From an uncultured Anaerobutyricum sp. (lineage in GTDB: Bacteria; Bacillota; Clostridia; Lachnospirales; Lachnospiraceae), in the NCBI GenBank assembly GCA_934317185.1, contig CAKREJ010000011.1, forward strand, positions 1 through 28,630: a stretch of 28,630 bases of DNA, in the 5' to 3' direction. Shown one piece after another: positions 15,314 through 23,878 of this stretch. The position numbers were made by a program, and so were the translations under genes. The notes under the pieces were generated by a model. That model ran no database searches. It had not been told where the DNA came from and saw only the letters and a program-made list of their open reading frames with translations. Positions within the stretch are counted from its first letter, which is position 1. The number at the start of each line of letters is the position of its first letter.

Positions 15314-17938
15314 ATGGCAAAAATAAAAGATATGAGAAGTGAACAGGAAATACAGCACAGATGGACATTAAAGGACTGGGAATTAAATAAAAAGCAGATT
15401 ATCGCTCTTTCCTTTTTCATGCCATTGCTTGTCATGATCGGCTGCTGCATTGCATTTGGCATACAGCCATTTGGAGATAATTCTCTTTTGATCATTGACG
15501 GACTACACCAGTATATGCCCTTTTATTCTGTCTTATATGATAAGCTAAAAGGTGGAGACAGTCTTTTTTACAGTTTTCGTTCCGGACTGGGAATTAACTT
15601 TTTATCGTTATTTTCCTATTATTTATCCAGTCCGTTGAATCTTTTGATTTTGCTTTTCAAAAAGACACAGCTTAATATGGCAGTAAGCATGATCATCGTA
15701 TTAAAAATCGCCCTAAGTGGAATGACTGCAGGAATTTATTTTACAGCAAAAAGTAAAAAGCCGGGGCTTCCGGTTCTGATGATTTCTATGGCATATGCTC
15801 TGTCAGGTTATATGGTTGGATATTGCTGGAATGTAATGTGGCTTGATGCCATTATGATTTTCCCGATCGTAATTTTAGGACTGGAGCGTCTCATTGATAA
15901 AAAGGACGGGAGAATATATTGTCTTGCATTATTTTATGCCCTGTACTGTAATTACTATATCGCATTTATGATCTGTATTTTTGCAGTCATATGGTACCTC
16001 TTCTATTCCTTTAAGAGTGTGAAGCAGTTCTTCTTCCGGGGAATAGCCTTTACCCTGTATTCCTTTTTGGCGGCAGGAATGGCAGCCGTGCTGCTGATTC
16101 CGGCATATTTGGGAATTAAGCAGACTTCATCCGGAGAGGCGATGGTCTTACCGGAACATAGTTTTTTGACAAATGCGGCTGATTTACTGAACAGACAGTT
16201 TGCCATGTGGACTCCGATAAGTCATGATAACTTTGATGGTAATGCGAACCTTTATATCGGTATATTTACGATTTTGGCAGTTGTTCTTTATTTGTTTAAT
16301 CAGCAGATAAAAATCAGCGATAAAATAAAAAAGATTCTTCTGATCGGATTTTTTTATTTGAGTTTTAGCGAGATGATACTTAACTTTATCTGGCATGGTT
16401 TTCATGATCAGTATGGGATACCGAATCGTTTCTCGTTTCTGTTTGGTTTTGTACTCTTAACGATGGTGTGGGAAGTATTTGAGCATTTAGAAGGAATGAA
16501 AGGCTGGCATATTGCACTTGCCTGTATGGCAGGAGCAGGACTTTTAGCCTACGCCCGAATAAAAGGAACCCAGCCTCTGGAAGATGAAGCATACGGTGTC
16601 GTGGGAATGTTATGTCTTCTATATGGAATGCTATTGTTTTTCTACACCTTATCCCGAAAAAGAAAGGTTTTGTATAAAGTCGTATTTTGTGCGGTAGCGA
16701 TCATAGAAATTGCGGCAACAGCATTCATGGGATTTAGTGAGAACGGGCAGATTTCTGTCTCAAAGTTTTTCTATGGAACAGAAGACATGGAAAAAGCGAC
16801 AGCCTTTGTAAATGATGGAACTTTTTACAGAAGTGAGCTTGCCGATGCTCTTATGGTAGATGAAAATGCATGGTATCCGATGAATAGTGTAGGACTTTTT
16901 GGTTCGACTGCAACGGACAGAATGGTTAATATGATGGACAATCTCGGTTTTTATACGGGATGTAATGAGTATCTGTATAAAGGGGCAACTCCGGTAACAA
17001 ACTTTTTACTCAATGTAAAATATCTTTATTATCATCAGGAAGATGTATTAAAGACTGATTTTAAATACATCAAAACAGAAGGGGCATTTGATATTTATGA
17101 GAATCCGGCAAAGGGGATGTCAATAGGATATCTTATGAATAATTCTGTAAAGGATTGGTATTATGACAGTGCTTATCCATTTCGTGTGCAAAATGATTTA
17201 AGTAAGCAGGCGTTTGGTGTATCAACGCTGTTTCACAATATTGAAATACCTGATCCTGCAACGAATGGCTGTACGGCATCAAAGACTAATGACGGAGAGT
17301 ATTATTTTGAATATGGCGATTCTCGCCCGGATAATATGACATTTACAATTCCGATTACAGAAACCGCAGAGCAGCTTTATCTGTTTTACGATGGAACACA
17401 GGTAGAAAATGCTCAGATCACAGTGGATGGGGAGAATGTAAAGTCGGGAGATCTGGATGGATATATGCTGCCGGTCGGTAAAGTGTCCGCAGGCTCTGAG
17501 GTAAAGGTGACCTTTGAATTAAAAGGAGAGACAGAGGATGGGTATGTCCGTCTTTCCGCAGCAGATTTTGACGGGCAGGCATATGAGGAATTTAAAAAGA
17601 CAGCGGCAGATAATGCCTTTGTAACGGAAAGCTATTCCGATAATTATATAAAAGGAACGGTGGATGCAAAGGAAGCACAGACTTTATTCTTTTCGATTCC
17701 ATATGATGAGGGCTGGCAGATACAGGTGGATGGTAAAACGGTGAAAAAGAGCTGTATCGGAGATGCCTTTCTTGGAGTAAAGCTTTCTTCCGGAAAGCAC
17801 AGGATTTCCTTAAAATATACTCCGCCGGGATTCTCTGTCGGCTGGAAGCTTAGTGCTTTAGCATGGATACTCTTTCTCATTCTTTGTTTTGTAAAATATC
17901 GATATAAGATTTATAAAAAAAAGAAAGAAAATAGATAG
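15314..17938 (+). CDS. YfhO-type membrane protein, putative GT-C glycosyltransferase
   Basis: An 874-residue polytopic protein. The first two thirds hold about a dozen hydrophobic segments, beginning KKQIIALSFFMPLLVMIGCC. An outside loop DGLHQYMPFYSVLYDKL has the acidic/His pattern expected in the first loop of GT-C enzymes. The last third is a soluble beta-rich domain (about 580-840), followed by a final membrane segment (WKLSALAWILFLILCF) and a Lys-rich tail. It matches the YfhO family, which in Bacillus and Listeria adds sugars to lipoteichoic acid from lipid carriers. GAGGAG precedes the ATG by 7 bases. It is cotranscribed with the GT2 gene. The acceptor polymer here is unknown. Confidence 0.87.
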   Translation: MAKIKDMRSEQEIQHRWTLKDWELNKKQIIALSFFMPLLVMIGCCIAFGIQPFGDNSLLIIDGLHQYMPFYSVLYDKLKGGDSLFYSFRSGLGINFLSLFSYYLSSPLNLLILLFKKTQLNMAVSMIIVLKIALSGMTAGIYFTAKSKKPGLPVLMISMAYALSGYMVGYCWNVMWLDAIMIFPIVILGLERLIDKKDGRIYCLALFYALYCNYYIAFMICIFAVIWYLFYSFKSVKQFFFRGIAFTLYSFLAAGMAAVLLIPAYLGIKQTSSGEAMVLPEHSFLTNAADLLNRQFAMWTPISHDNFDGNANLYIGIFTILAVVLYLFNQQIKISDKIKKILLIGFFYLSFSEMILNFIWHGFHDQYGIPNRFSFLFGFVLLTMVWEVFEHLEGMKGWHIALACMAGAGLLAYARIKGTQPLEDEAYGVVGMLCLLYGMLLFFYTLSRKRKVLYKVVFCAVAIIEIAATAFMGFSENGQISVSKFFYGTEDMEKATAFVNDGTFYRSELADALMVDENAWYPMNSVGLFGSTATDRMVNMMDNLGFYTGCNEYLYKGATPVTNFLLNVKYLYYHQEDVLKTDFKYIKTEGAFDIYENPAKGMSIGYLMNNSVKDWYYDSAYPFRVQNDLSKQAFGVSTLFHNIEIPDPATNGCTASKTNDGEYYFEYGDSRPDNMTFTIPITETAEQLYLFYDGTQVENAQITVDGENVKSGDLDGYMLPVGKVSAGSEVKVTFELKGETEDGYVRLSAADFDGQAYEEFKKTAADNAFVTESYSDNYIKGTVDAKEAQTLFFSIPYDEGWQIQVDGKTVKKSCIGDAFLGVKLSSGKHRISLKYTPPGFSVGWKLSALAWILFLILCFVKYRYKIYKKKKENR

Positions 17939-17952
17939 CTTTTGGAAACAAT

Positions 17953-17981
17953 TTTTCACAAAACATATGGTAGACTATACT
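17953..17981 (+). promoter_or_regulatory. Promoter of the DUF1002-like gene
   Basis: TTTTCA (17953-17958), a 17-base spacer and TATACT (17976-17981). The -10 is good and the -35 moderate. The leader is about 17 bases and contains AAAGGAGGG. Confidence 0.5.
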
Positions 17982-18003
17982 ACGTTTAAAGGAGGGATCA
18001 TTT

Positions 18004-18888
18004 ATGTTTAAAAGAAAGCTTATTACTTTATCAGCAATAATGATAGCAGGACTTATGGCATTTCAGGTAAGGGTATCTGCGGATGCCGTGGAGGAGAAGC
18101 CATATCTGTCACTTGGAGCAGACCTTAGCAAAGACCAGAAGAAGAAGGTTTTAGAGCTTCTGGATGTAGATGAGGACGAACTTGATCAGTATAAGGTTGT
18201 GACCGTCACGAATAAAGATGAACATAAATATCTTGATGATTATCTGGATTCATCGGTAATTGGAACAAGAGCCTTATCCTCTGTTTTGATCGAGAAGAAG
18301 GATAAGGGAGACGGCATTAATGTTACAACGAAAAATATTACGTACTGTACCGCAGGTATGTATGAAAATGCTCTTACGACCGCCGGTGTAACGGATGCAA
18401 CGGTAACGGTTGCAGGTCCCTTTAATATTACAGGTACGGCAGCCTTAGTCGGAGCGATGAATGCCTATGAGGATATGACAGGCAAGGATATTTCCAGTGA
18501 GAGTAAGGATGCGGCAACAAATGAGCTGGTAGTTACGAGCGAACTGGCACAGCAGCTTGATGATTCGGAAAAAGCAGAGCAGTTTTTAGCCCTGATCAAA
18601 GAAAAGGTTCTTTCAGATGATGTAAAGACGAAATCCGATATTAACGATATTATTGATGAGTGCGGAAAGGATCTTGATGTAACGATCACAGATGACCAGA
18701 AGGCACAGATTGCGGAGCTTATGCAAAAGATTAACAACCTTGATCTTAATGTCAATGATTTAAAAGAACAGGCAAGTAAAATCTATGATAAACTCAGTGA
18801 GATGGATATTGACACACAGGGAATCTTTGCAAAGATTAAAATGGCATTATCGTCTATTTTTGCGGCATTAAGTGGGTTATTTCAGTAA
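18004..18888 (+). CDS. Secreted DUF1002-family protein
   Basis: A 294-residue exported protein with a clear signal peptide (MFKRKLITLSAIMIAGLMAF..., cleavage near VSA-DA). The region around residues 90-155, with TYCTAGMYENALTTAGV and GPFNITGTAALVGAMNAYE, is the part I associate with DUF1002 proteins of Firmicutes. The C-terminal 100 residues are helical, with a run ending in an amphipathic, hydrophobic tail (IFAKIKMALSSIFAALSGLF). No enzymatic motif is seen. AAAGGAGGG precedes the ATG, and a promoter lies in the short gap after the YfhO-type gene. It converges with the bofA-like gene. Function unknown. Confidence 0.8.
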   Translation: MFKRKLITLSAIMIAGLMAFQVRVSADAVEEKPYLSLGADLSKDQKKKVLELLDVDEDELDQYKVVTVTNKDEHKYLDDYLDSSVIGTRALSSVLIEKKDKGDGINVTTKNITYCTAGMYENALTTAGVTDATVTVAGPFNITGTAALVGAMNAYEDMTGKDISSESKDAATNELVVTSELAQQLDDSEKAEQFLALIKEKVLSDDVKTKSDINDIIDECGKDLDVTITDDQKAQIAELMQKINNLDLNVNDLKEQASKIYDKLSEMDIDTQGIFAKIKMALSSIFAALSGLFQ

Positions 18889-18940
18889 GTATACGGGAAG
18901 CTTGCTATAGAGTGAGTAGTATTCTCTTCGCCTGTAGCAA

Positions 18941-19288
18941 TCAGAGGCAACTGTAAATTTTGATACCGTATAGCAGGAGTGCTCCCGGAATACCAAGAAT
19001 CGTACAAACACCCCCGGTGATCAGATTGATTCCGATTCCGGTAACAATATCTCTTGCCAGACAAAAAACATTAAAAAAGTATATAAATAAAAGACCGGCA
19101 GCTCCACGTCCGATAATGGATAAAAGTGCTGCAGGTCTTTTTTTTATGTATGCTATAAAATATCCGGCAAAACAGGCGGCACAAAAGATCAGAAGGATTT
19201 TATTTTGTGATAGTTCTCCCTGAAATAAGATTTTTTGCAGGGAAGTCTTTGCGGAAAAAAGGGAAAAGGTATTTAAGAGAGAAGACAT
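18941..19288 (-). CDS. bofA: BofA-family protein (pro-sigma-K processing inhibitor family)
   Basis: A 115-residue membrane protein on the minus strand. Two to three hydrophobic segments are seen (KILLIFCAACFAGYFIAYI, AAGLLFIYFFNVFCLA, the last ending GIPGALLLYGIKIY). The tail GIGINLITGGVCTILGIPGALLL is the BofA family signature, with N, LG and PG conserved. In Bacillus BofA sits in the mother-cell membrane and holds back the SpoIVFB protease until the forespore signals. Here the minus-strand AAGGAG (19299-19304) is 10 bases before the ATG, and a sigma-E-like promoter lies upstream, consistent with mother-cell expression. Many clostridia lack the SpoIVFB circuit, so its exact job here is uncertain. 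Overlapping plus-strand reading frames have no comparable support. Confidence 0.83.
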   Translation of the reverse strand: MSSLLNTFSLFSAKTSLQKILFQGELSQNKILLIFCAACFAGYFIAYIKKRPAALLSIIGRGAAGLLFIYFFNVFCLARDIVTGIGINLITGGVCTILGIPGALLLYGIKIYSCL

Positions 19289-19321
19289 AGGAAGGAGACT
19301 CCTTAAAAATCTGGTTGTTTG

Positions 19322-19349
19322 ATTTTATGAAATGAAAGAAGAGAATATT
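19322..19349 (-). promoter_or_regulatory. Sigma-E-like promoter of bofA
   Basis: On the minus strand AATATT (19344-19349) is followed after 14 bases by CATAAAAT (19322-19329), close to the sigma-E pattern of an ATATT-type -35 and CATACANT -10. The predicted start is about 27 bases before the ATG. Confidence 0.45.
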
Positions 19350-19422
19350 CTTTATTATTCCTGTAGTGGCGAGAAAAAGCTTATGATAAATTACATAAAA
19401 ATAAAAAAATGTAAAATAAAGG

Positions 19423-19451
19423 TAGACAAAAGAGGGGAAAGATGATATATT
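19423..19451 (+). promoter_or_regulatory. Promoter of the Tad operon
   Basis: TAGACA (19423-19428), a 17-base spacer and TATATT (19446-19451), with the start expected near 19458 and a leader of about 50 bases. Downstream Tad genes overlap or are closely spaced, and I see no clear internal promoter. Confidence 0.7.
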
Positions 19452-19509
19452 AAATCTGGAATAACTGCTATTAATTTACATTTAATAAATGCGTAGAGGT
19501 GAGATTGTT

Positions 19510-20421
19510 ATGAGCTTTTCAGATATTCGAACAATTATTATAGGTGAGAAGGGGGAGTATGGAAGAAGACTGGTGAGATATTTGGAGAAGCATCTTTTGC
19601 CGTCAATGCGTGTATATCAGTTTACTACGATAGAGAGCTTTCTTTCTTTTGAAGGAGAGCGGGGACTTTGTCTGTTGGAAGAAGAATTTTTTAATGCGTT
19701 GCCACAGAGTCAGCAGGAGCTTTTAGAGAGGGACGGGACTTTGATTTTATTGACATCAGAGGAGAGCGGTAATTCTTTTTGCAAATATCATAATCCGGAG
19801 AAGCTTCTGTGCCGGATCATGGAGTTTGTTTCTAAGGAGAGGTCTTCGGTGCGGCCGGAGCAGGCTTCGAGGAAGCAGACGAAGCTGACGATTGTATATT
19901 CACCGGTTTATGAGGAGAAGCTTCTGGAGATAACGCAGACCTTTATGCATCCACAGGATGTATATCTTGGAGCGGAGGATCTTGGATATCGGCCGGATAG
20001 TCTGGCACCGCATACGGATAACGATATGGGCGATTTGTGTTATTACATTCATTTAAGGGAGGAGACAGTTTTGAATCTGCTGGAGGATATGCTCACAACA
20101 AAGAACGGGATAAGAATGCTGCCTTCTCCGGATATGTATTTTTATCTTCGTGAGCTGACCGGACAGGATTATGAATGGTTTTTTGATAAGCTGAGATTGG
20201 AAAGTGCATATGGGGAGGTGTTTTTGGGAGCGGGTAACGGCTTTGTCGCCAGCTTAGATATGCTGCGTTATTTTGATAAGGTTATTTTAATAGATTCCAG
20301 AGAAAATGTGAGACAGAGTTATTTTTGTGAGCGTTTGGAGCGGAGCATGAATGTAGAAGAACGGAAGCCGGGTACATGGATGAGGATATACAGGGAGGAG
20401 ATTTTTAATGGAACTGTCTGA
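19510..20421 (+). CDS. TadZ-like protein lacking the P-loop
   Basis: A 303-residue protein at the head of the Tad operon. GAGGTGA (19497-19503) supports ATG 19510 over the in-frame ATG 19489. The first 120 residues look like an atypical receiver (IRTIIIGEKGEYGRRLVRYLEKHL). From V129 the sequence TIVYSPV matches the strand before the Walker A of clostridial TadZ/MinD-like ATPases, but YEEKLLEIT follows where a GxGKT loop would be. Later blocks VYLGAEDLGY, MGDLCYYI and FDKVILIDS keep the TadZ pattern. TadZ normally localises the Tad machine to the pole; this copy probably cannot bind ATP in the usual way. It overlaps tadA by 14 bases. Family assignment rests on context plus these blocks. Confidence 0.6.
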   Translation: MSFSDIRTIIIGEKGEYGRRLVRYLEKHLLPSMRVYQFTTIESFLSFEGERGLCLLEEEFFNALPQSQQELLERDGTLILLTSEESGNSFCKYHNPEKLLCRIMEFVSKERSSVRPEQASRKQTKLTIVYSPVYEEKLLEITQTFMHPQDVYLGAEDLGYRPDSLAPHTDNDMGDLCYYIHLREETVLNLLEDMLTTKNGIRMLPSPDMYFYLRELTGQDYEWFFDKLRLESAYGEVFLGAGNGFVASLDMLRYFDKVILIDSRENVRQSYFCERLERSMNVEERKPGTWMRIYREEIFNGTV

Positions 20422-21640
20422 TAGAAGGAATCTGAGGGAGCAGATTCTGCGGCGGATGGACGGAAGAACCTCGTATGTCAGTGATGAAGATGTATACAGG
20501 GAGATAGACCGGGCTATATTACATTCCGGACATGATGGGTATGGGACTCTTTTAGAGAAGGAAGAATTGCGAAGGCAGATGTTTTATTCGATACGTGGCT
20601 TTGATATTTTAGAAAAATATCTGGCAGATAATCGGGTGAGTGAGATCATGGTCATAGGTCAGGAACGTATTTTTGTAGAACAGGATGGAGTGATAAGGAG
20701 GACGGACGAGCATTTTGCGACGAAGGCAGATGTTTACCGGCTGGTAGAACAGATAGTAGCACCGACGAATCGTCTGGTGAATGAAGCCTGTCCGATCGTG
20801 GACAGCCGTCTGCCGGATGGCTCAAGAGTACATATCGTACTTCCTCCGATTGCTTTAGAAGGACCGGTGATCACGATCCGGAAGTTTTTAAAAGGAGGAA
20901 TGACGATTCAGCGATTACTGGAATTTGGCGAATTCCCCGCAGCACTTACGGGAGTTCTATCTGCATTGGTGAAGGGAAAGTATAACATTCTTGTAAGTGG
21001 AGCTACCAATTCCGGAAAGTCTTCTCTTTTGAATGCACTGGCAGAATATATAGGAGAGAAGGAGAGAGTGATTACAATAGAGGATTCTGCGGAGCTTCAG
21101 TTTTTTCATGTGGAGAATCTGGTGAGGCTGGAGACCAGGAATGCAAATATGGAAGGGGTGAATGAAGTTACGATGCAGGATTTGATCAAGGCATCCTTAC
21201 GAATGCGGCCGGACAGGATAATAGTAGGAGAAGTCCGGGGTGCAGAAGCCGTTTCCTTAGTACAGGCTCTGTCAACCGGTCATAGAGGCTCCTTTTCCAC
21301 TCTTCATGCGAATTCGTGCAAAGATGCTCTACGCCGCCTTGAGACAATGATTCTAATGGGGATGGATATGCCTCTTGGAGCAATACGGGGTTTGATTGCT
21401 TCCTCCGTGGATATTCTCATTCATTTAGGAAGACTGACGACCGGAGAGAGAAGGCTGTTAGAGATATGTGAGGTGGAGGATTATAGCAGGAGTGAGTATG
21501 AGATTCGGACGTTATTTCGATATGATGTAGAAGAGTCTGTTCTTAAGGCGAAGAAGGAGCTTGTCCATGTGGAGAAGCTAAAAAGCTATGGACAGTATGA
21601 AGCATATTGTAAGGCGGTGAAGGTATTTTGTGAAGGTTAG
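20408..21640 (+). CDS. tadA: TadA/CpaF-type secretion ATPase
   Basis: A 410-residue hexameric-type ATPase of the type II/IV secretion superfamily that powers Flp pilus assembly. The N-terminal domain has the CpaF motif DNRVSEIMVIGQERIFVEQDG. The core has Walker A GATNSGKSS (198-206, K204; a serine replaces the usual first threonine), the Asp box ITIEDSAELQF, Walker B RPDRIIVGEVRG with E275, and the His box STGHRGSFSTLHANS. The C-terminus is family-typical. GGAGGAG lies 7 bases before the ATG. It overlaps the TadZ-like gene by 14 bases and tadB by 11, so translation is tightly coupled. Confidence 0.93.
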   Translation: MELSDRRNLREQILRRMDGRTSYVSDEDVYREIDRAILHSGHDGYGTLLEKEELRRQMFYSIRGFDILEKYLADNRVSEIMVIGQERIFVEQDGVIRRTDEHFATKADVYRLVEQIVAPTNRLVNEACPIVDSRLPDGSRVHIVLPPIALEGPVITIRKFLKGGMTIQRLLEFGEFPAALTGVLSALVKGKYNILVSGATNSGKSSLLNALAEYIGEKERVITIEDSAELQFFHVENLVRLETRNANMEGVNEVTMQDLIKASLRMRPDRIIVGEVRGAEAVSLVQALSTGHRGSFSTLHANSCKDALRRLETMILMGMDMPLGAIRGLIASSVDILIHLGRLTTGERRLLEICEVEDYSRSEYEIRTLFRYDVEESVLKAKKELVHVEKLKSYGQYEAYCKAVKVFCEG

Positions 21641-22379
21641 GGAGAGTGGAAGCCGGAATAAGGCATGGTCGGATACTGTACGATTTTTTCTTACAGGAGA
21701 AGTGCTGATATTTTTATTGAATGTTCTGTGTTACGCAGATGTACGCTGGATACTGCCTGAGCAGATATTATTAATTCCCTGTTTCCGTATTTTAAAAAGG
21801 AGAGAGCAACATAAAGAACAGAAGCTGTATGAGAAGGGGTTTCAGGATTTACTGCAGTCTCTCATGACTTCTTTGCAGGCAGGATATTCTTTGGAGAATG
21901 CTTTTAAGATTGCTTATAAGGAGCTGGAGGGTCTGTATCAGAACCAGAAGAATCCGATGCGAAAGCAGATGCGAAGAATGGTGCAGGGGCTGGAGCTTCA
22001 TATTTCTCTGGAGAGTCTGATGACAGATTTTGCGGATGCTGCGAATCTGGAAGAGGCAAGACAGTTTGCAGTGGTGATCGAGATTGTCAGAAGCACCGGT
22101 GGGAATATGGTAGAGATTTTAAAAAGGACGATAGAGCATTTGAAATATAAGATGGATACGGAGGAAGAGATAAGGGTTCTTCTTAGCGGTAAGCTGTTTG
22201 AAAAGAATATAATGCTGTCGATGCCTTTTTTGATTTTAATTTATCTGCGTCTGGCCAATCCGGCATATATAGAGTGTTTTTACAATACTCTTGGAGGACA
22301 TTTGATTATGTCAATTATGATTGGAATTACGATTTTTTGTTTTTTCTGGTCAGAAAGAATTATGAATATACAGTTTTAA
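21630..22379 (+). CDS. tadB: TadB-like inner platform protein
   Basis: A 249-residue type II secretion system F-domain protein. The hydrophobic N-terminus (about 17-55) is followed by the F-domain (about 65-180) with FQDLLQSLMTSLQAGYSLENAF and EIVRSTGGNMVEILKRTIEHL, both family hallmarks, and by two C-terminal membrane segments (IMLSMPFLILIYLRL, LIMSIMIGITIFCFF). It should form the membrane platform that couples TadA to pilin polymerisation. The GTG start lies inside the end of tadA, with GAAGG about 7 bases upstream. It is shorter than many TadB proteins because the N-terminal cytosolic part is brief. Confidence 0.88.
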   Translation: MKVRESGSRNKAWSDTVRFFLTGEVLIFLLNVLCYADVRWILPEQILLIPCFRILKRREQHKEQKLYEKGFQDLLQSLMTSLQAGYSLENAFKIAYKELEGLYQNQKNPMRKQMRRMVQGLELHISLESLMTDFADAANLEEARQFAVVIEIVRSTGGNMVEILKRTIEHLKYKMDTEEEIRVLLSGKLFEKNIMLSMPFLILIYLRLANPAYIECFYNTLGGHLIMSIMIGITIFCFFWSERIMNIQF

Positions 22380-22465
22380 CATAATATAGCAAGAAGCACG
22401 CACTTCAAAATCAGAGATTTAAGTGGTGGGAGTATGTCACGGCAGAAAGTAGTGTGAGGTGAAGA

Positions 22466-23860
22466 ATTGGGTTAAGAAGGTTATGGAAGAAAACAGAGTG
22501 TGTCAGTGAATATTTTTTATTAAAAGTCTGGGAGAAGTTTCCCACAGGCTGGAAGGACAGAATAAGACAGCAGATAAAAAAAGAACTGAAGAATCAATAT
22601 GTGGAATCAGAAGAATGGCTGCAGGAGGAAGCTGGACGTTTTTTTCTAAAGCAGGGAAGAATTCTGCTGGCAGAGGCTTTTATTATTTTTACAGTATGGA
22701 TAGTATTGATTGCAGGAACCGTTTTTTTGCCGAAGGATATTGTTCTTAAGAGAAATAGGTTTGGAGAGGGAACAAAGGAGGTTGAGATTTCTCTAAAAGA
22801 CAAGCAAAAGCAAAAGAAGCTTATATATAAGCTTGGGGAACAGGAATTGTCAGATAAGCAGGTACAAAAAGTATATAAAAAGTTTTTTAAGGAATTACAG
22901 AGCAGGATGGCGAAAAGAAACAGTGGATTAGACAGGGTTACTACGTCACTGGACTTGCCGGAGAGAATAAAGGGTTATCCGTTTGAAATTACCTATGAGC
23001 TTCCGGAGGATGGATATATCCGTATAGACGGAACCTTGAACGAAGAAGCACAGGCAAAGCTTAGAGATGGAGACTATACGACGTTTATTACGGCGAAGGC
23101 ATCCTATCGTCAGTATGAGCAAAGCCACAGCTATAAGCTTCGGATTTTTGCAAAGCCGGATAAGGTAGAGCATGGTTTGTTTTATAAGGTGGAGCAGTAT
23201 TTAAAAAAGACAGAGGCAGAGAGCAGATTCAAAAAGGAAGTGAGTCTTCCGGCTTCTTATGGGAAGGTAAAAATCAGAGAAGGCGAAAGAGGCATTGGAA
23301 ATGGGGGGATTCTCATTTTGCTTTTAGCAATCAGCCTGCTTATACCGGTTCATAATTATTTTAAGCTTCGGGAAGCGGCAGAAAAGTGCCAGGCCGAGGC
23401 AGAACGGGATTTTCCGGTACTGGTTCATTTACTCACGTTATACATGGGAGCAGGCTTATCTTTTTTTTCGGCGGTGCGACGAATTGGTAACACATATCAA
23501 AAGCAGCGAAGCAGAGACGGAAAGAAGCGGTATGCATTTGAGAAGGTACTGCTTATGGAGCAGCAGATGAATAATGGAGTTACACAGAAGGATGCCTGCT
23601 ATAACTGGGGACTGCAGTTTAAAACAGATAGTTATCAAAAGCTTTCCCTTATTTTGATCCAGAGCTTTACAAAGGGAGCAAGGGAGGCTGCGGTATTAAT
23701 GGAGGCAGAAGAAAGAGAAGCATTTAACAGACGGATAGATAAGGCAAAAAGGGAAGGAGAAGAGGCAGCGACCAGATTATTATTTCCGATGATCTTATTG
23801 TTAGGAGAAGTAATGTTGCTAGTAATGTATCCGGCATTGATTCGGTTTCAGGGATTTTAG
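22466..23860 (+). CDS. tadC: TadC-like platform protein with a large extra domain
   Basis: The frame is open from 22463. The first standard start codon is GTG 22601 (419 residues), which has no ribosome binding site. An ATT at 22466, 4 bases after AGGTG (22457-22461), would add 45 residues of plausible helical sequence (LRRLWKKTECVSEYFLLKVWEKF). I give the longer form with that caveat. Counting from 22601, the first membrane segment is at about 21-43, then some 190 polar, Lys-rich residues with a beta-like part (YPFEITYELPEDGYIRIDGTL), a second segment at about 232-250, the F-domain (LLTLYMGAGLSFFSAVRRIG, DACYNWGLQF) and a last segment. Normal TadC is near 300 residues. It partners TadB in the platform. 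Confidence 0.75.
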   Translation: MGLRRLWKKTECVSEYFLLKVWEKFPTGWKDRIRQQIKKELKNQYVESEEWLQEEAGRFFLKQGRILLAEAFIIFTVWIVLIAGTVFLPKDIVLKRNRFGEGTKEVEISLKDKQKQKKLIYKLGEQELSDKQVQKVYKKFFKELQSRMAKRNSGLDRVTTSLDLPERIKGYPFEITYELPEDGYIRIDGTLNEEAQAKLRDGDYTTFITAKASYRQYEQSHSYKLRIFAKPDKVEHGLFYKVEQYLKKTEAESRFKKEVSLPASYGKVKIREGERGIGNGGILILLLAISLLIPVHNYFKLREAAEKCQAEAERDFPVLVHLLTLYMGAGLSFFSAVRRIGNTYQKQRSRDGKKRYAFEKVLLMEQQMNNGVTQKDACYNWGLQFKTDSYQKLSLILIQSFTKGAREAAVLMEAEEREAFNRRIDKAKREGEEAATRLLFPMILLLGEVMLLVMYPALIRFQGF

Positions 23861-23878
23861 AGACGGGAGGAGAAGGGT

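Noticed and set aside
18960..19223. 87-codon plus-strand reading frame
   Set aside because: It is antisense to the bofA-like gene, which has a family signature, ribosome binding site and promoter.
19510..19880. Response regulator assignment for the first Tad gene
   Set aside because: The N-terminus looks receiver-like but I see no clear phospho-accepting Asp pocket, and the later blocks follow TadZ.
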